Source of the DNA: an uncultured bacterium
GTDB lineage: Bacteria > Bacillota_I > Bacilli_A > RF39 > UBA660
Length of the DNA stretch: 7,055 nt
Reading direction: 5' to 3'
Assembly: GCA_900314225.1 (NCBI GenBank)
Contig: OMUM01000032.1
Location: 1-7,055, forward strand
Shown here: positions 6,064-7,055 of the stretch, piece by piece
Layout: each line of letters opens with the position of its first letter
Numbering within the stretch: position 1 is the stretch's first letter
The notes under the pieces: generated by a model
What the model was told of the DNA's origin: nothing
What the model saw: the letters and a program-made list of their open reading frames with translations, nothing else
The model's database searches: none
Translations under genes and position numbers: made by a program

Positions 6064-6104
6064 GATTATAATAAGGAATAATTATCTATGGTAGATATAT
6101 TTTC
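6058..6104 (+). repeat. conserved promoter/leader block, copy 1
   Basis: This 47-base block matches 6319-6365 with 3 differences and, more loosely, 6475-6523. It holds the -10 box, the core ATTATAATAAGGAA and a small inverted repeat TATCTA-TGG-TAGATA (6083-6097). AAGGA (6073-6077) precedes an ATG at 6088 that opens a frame of only 16 codons (MVDIFSISSKIFFKNN). Confidence 0.8.
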
Positions 6105-6242
6105 TATTTCAAGTAAAATATTTTTTAAAAATAATTAATGCACGTGAACACACACATGAACACTACTCTGAATTGAAACATTTAGCAAAATCAGGAAACC
6201 TTTATAATATAAAGGTAAAATTGCATTTTTAGAAACAAAAAT

Positions 6243-6324
6243 CGACACTTTTTTCGCCTCTTTTTTTGCCACTTTTTTTGCCACTAAATTCGCCCTTGAT
6301 TTTAATATATTAATGATTTACAAT
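6243..6324 (+). promoter_or_regulatory. promoter unit 2 with 12-bp phased motif array
   Basis: The -35 box is TTGATT (6296-6301) and the -10 box is TACAAT (6319-6324), with a 17-bp spacer. Upstream, CGAC, CGCC, TGCC, TGCC and CGCC start at 6243, 6255, 6267, 6279 and 6291, exactly 12 bp apart. Most are separated by runs of six or seven T. The last copy ends directly before the -35, as in unit 1. Phased T tracts suggest curved DNA or an UP-like element. Confidence 0.6.
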
Positions 6325-6365
6325 GGTTATAATAAGGAATAATTATCTATAGTAGATATATTTTC
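6319..6365 (+). repeat. conserved promoter/leader block, copy 2
   Basis: This copy differs from copy 1 at 3 of 47 bases. The inverted repeat TATCTA-TAG-TAGATA is kept, but the ATG seen in copy 1 is ATA here, so the tiny frame has no start. That argues for a role in the nucleic acid rather than in a peptide. Confidence 0.8.
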
Positions 6366-6414
6366 AATACATTTTATTCTCTAAATAGCATTAAAAATCA
6401 ACGGTTTAGAAAAG

Positions 6415-6480
6415 TGACACTTTTTTGATACTGAATTGGTACTTTTTTGCTATTGCATTAAATTTGTCAAGTGTTAAAAT
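6415..6480 (+). promoter_or_regulatory. promoter unit 3 with 11-bp phased motif array
   Basis: The -35 box is TTGCAT (6453-6458) and the -10 box is TAAAAT (6475-6480), with a 16-bp spacer. TGAC, TGAT, TGGT and TGCT start at 6415, 6426, 6437 and 6448, an 11-bp period instead of 12. The last copy again stands 5 bp before the -35. Both boxes are weaker than in units 1 and 2. Confidence 0.5.
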
Positions 6481-6523
6481 GATTATAATAAGGAACAATT
6501 GTCATAGATATGGAGATATTTTC
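6475..6523 (+). repeat. conserved promoter/leader block, copy 3 (diverged)
   Basis: The core ATGATTATAATAAGGAA is retained, while the second half differs (GTCATAGATATGGAGATATT) with a short insertion. A frame of 11 codons starts at 6510 (MEIFSLYLYSE). Unlike the other copies it is followed within 30 bases by a strong terminator. Confidence 0.65.
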
Positions 6524-6550
6524 CTTATATTTATACTCTGAATAATTAAT

Positions 6551-6577
6551 GGTAGAAGAACAACTTCTACCTTTTTT
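6551..6577 (+). terminator. intrinsic terminator after promoter unit 3
   Basis: An 8-bp stem GGTAGAAG / CTTCTACC (6551-6558 with 6564-6571) closes a five-base loop and is followed by six T. The plus strand is the working orientation. With promoter unit 3 it would define a transcript of about 90 bases. Confidence 0.8.
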
Positions 6578-6581
6578 GTTT

Positions 6582-6757
6582 GGGGGTTGGGATCACCCAT
6601 ATTGTATTAGGATAGACAAAATGTTTCATTTGGGTATACAAATACGTTGCTTGCTTATTAAAAACTATTTTTTTATAGAGAAAACAAACAAGCAACGTAT
6701 TTGTACTCCCAAATAAAATTAGTGGTCAAAATACAACATGGGGACACCCCAAACCCC
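6582..6757. repeat. long imperfect inverted repeat with GC-rich ends (possible oriT or element remnant)
   Basis: Arms at 6582-6653 and 6689-6757 pair over about 70 bases around a 35-base loop. The inner 17 bases (TACAAATACGTTGCTTG) are perfect, and TTTGGG, TTGTAT and the G-rich ends also match. The outer ends carry small hairpins: TGGG-ATCA-CCCA on the left and TGGGG-ACA-CCCCA on the right. The G/C-rich ends contrast sharply with the surroundings. There is no transposase inside. It could be a MITE, a transfer origin of a mobilisable element, or a double-ended IS remnant. I cannot decide from sequence alone. Confidence 0.75.
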
Positions 6758-6780
6758 GAAAATCAGGGGCTGGTAACATG

Positions 6781-6816
6781 AAAGAGATTAATTACAGTTA
6801 ATCTCTTTTTATTTTG
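6781..6816 (+). terminator. stem-loop terminator between convergent regions
   Basis: An 11-bp stem AAAGAGATTAA / TTAATCTCTTT (6781-6791 with 6798-6808) closes a six-base loop, followed by a T-rich tract on the plus strand. It lies 17 bases beyond the stop codon of the minus-strand gene on the right. On that strand the U tract is only three bases, so termination may be weaker there, though it is the only stop signal near that gene. Confidence 0.65.
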
Positions 6817-6833
6817 TTGACAGCTTGAACTAA

Positions 6834-7055
6834 CTAGAATGTTAATTCATTATATTCCTTCTTACTATGTTGTTTTAGAAAACCTTCGATTTTTTGACCA
6901 TTAGCATCTGATTTAAGTGATTCTAAAATGGCAATATATGCAATATTAACAGCATATTCATCATCTGAAGTAATTAATTCTTCAATTAATGATGAAATTT
7001 TTTCAAGTTCTTCTGTATTATCATTAACAAGTTGTTTAATTACATATGGAACAAA
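6834..7055 (-). CDS. C-terminal end of an unidentified acidic helical protein (partial)
   Basis: The last 73 codons and a TAG stop (6834-6836) are in the window; the start lies beyond the right edge. The sequence opens FVPYVIKQLVNDNTEELEKI and continues through IEELITSDDEYAVNIAYIAI, ending KKEYNELTF. It looks all-helical and acidic. The pattern of a short helical repeat ending in 'ILESL' resembles DUF7674-type or immunity-like small proteins, but this is only a resemblance. Codon use fits the other genes. It is followed by the stem-loop at 6781-6816. Confidence 0.7.
   Translation of the reverse strand, partial: FVPYVIKQLVNDNTEELEKISSLIEELITSDDEYAVNIAYIAILESLKSDANGQKIEGFLKQHSKKEYNELTF

Noticed and set aside
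6088..6138. A 16-codon peptide gene in promoter unit 1
   Set aside because: Its start is missing in unit 2, the spacing to AAGGA is long, and the product is too short to support without expression data.
6243..6300. Minus-strand coding of a Gly/Lys-Ser repeat protein across the 12-bp arrays
   Set aside because: The frame is short, has no start signal, is not shared by unit 1, and unit 3 has an 11-bp period that would break any frame.
6006..6523. CRISPR array
   Set aside because: The repeats are too short and degenerate within each unit, the 261 and 157 bp unit spacings are too large, and no cas gene is present.

Overview
The window is very AT-rich and every gene lies on the minus strand. Shine-Dalgarno sequences are good, with some GTG and TTG starts, and all stop codons are TAA or TAG. 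Trp is coded by TGG throughout, so the standard bacterial code fits better than the Mycoplasma code. This suggests a low-GC member of the Bacillota, of the kind common among gut Bacilli, Erysipelotrichia or RF39-like lineages. That placement is inference. No ribosomal, tRNA, CRISPR, phage or transposase gene is visible.

Layout from right to left, which is the direction of gene transcription. At 6834-7055 is the C-terminal end of an unidentified acidic helical protein. From 5824 to 6833 there is no gene, but the stretch is full of structure. It holds three homologous plus-strand promoter units (about 6006-6104, 6243-6365 and 6415-6523). Each is preceded by a short motif repeated every 12 or 11 bp that stops exactly 5 bp before the -35 box. 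A plus-strand terminator (6551-6577), a 176-bp inverted repeat with GC-rich ends (6582-6757) and another stem-loop terminator (6781-6816) follow. From 5794 down to 2288 is a compact four-gene operon of membrane proteins. It contains a coiled-coil single-pass protein; a secreted/membrane protein with a zinc ribbon and SHOCT tail; a second membrane protein with two zinc ribbons and the same SHOCT tail; and a three-pass protein with an exported beta-rich domain. The two tails are 91% identical in DNA, which points to duplication or gene conversion.

After a stem-loop at the end of the operon and an intrinsic terminator (2113-2148) comes a decayed histidine phosphatase pseudogene (1742-1975). Next is a two-gene operon of DUF4230 proteins (1570 down to 339), one anchored by a transmembrane helix and the other by a lipobox. 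It ends in a second terminator (52-86). The two terminators share flanking sequence and a GNRA loop but have differing, fully compensated stems.

Functionally this looks like an accessory region of cell-envelope genes. The four-gene operon is the best candidate for an undescribed system: several exported sensor- or binding-like domains joined through the membrane to cytosolic metal-binding and SHOCT modules that could assemble together. Its job cannot be read from sequence alone.
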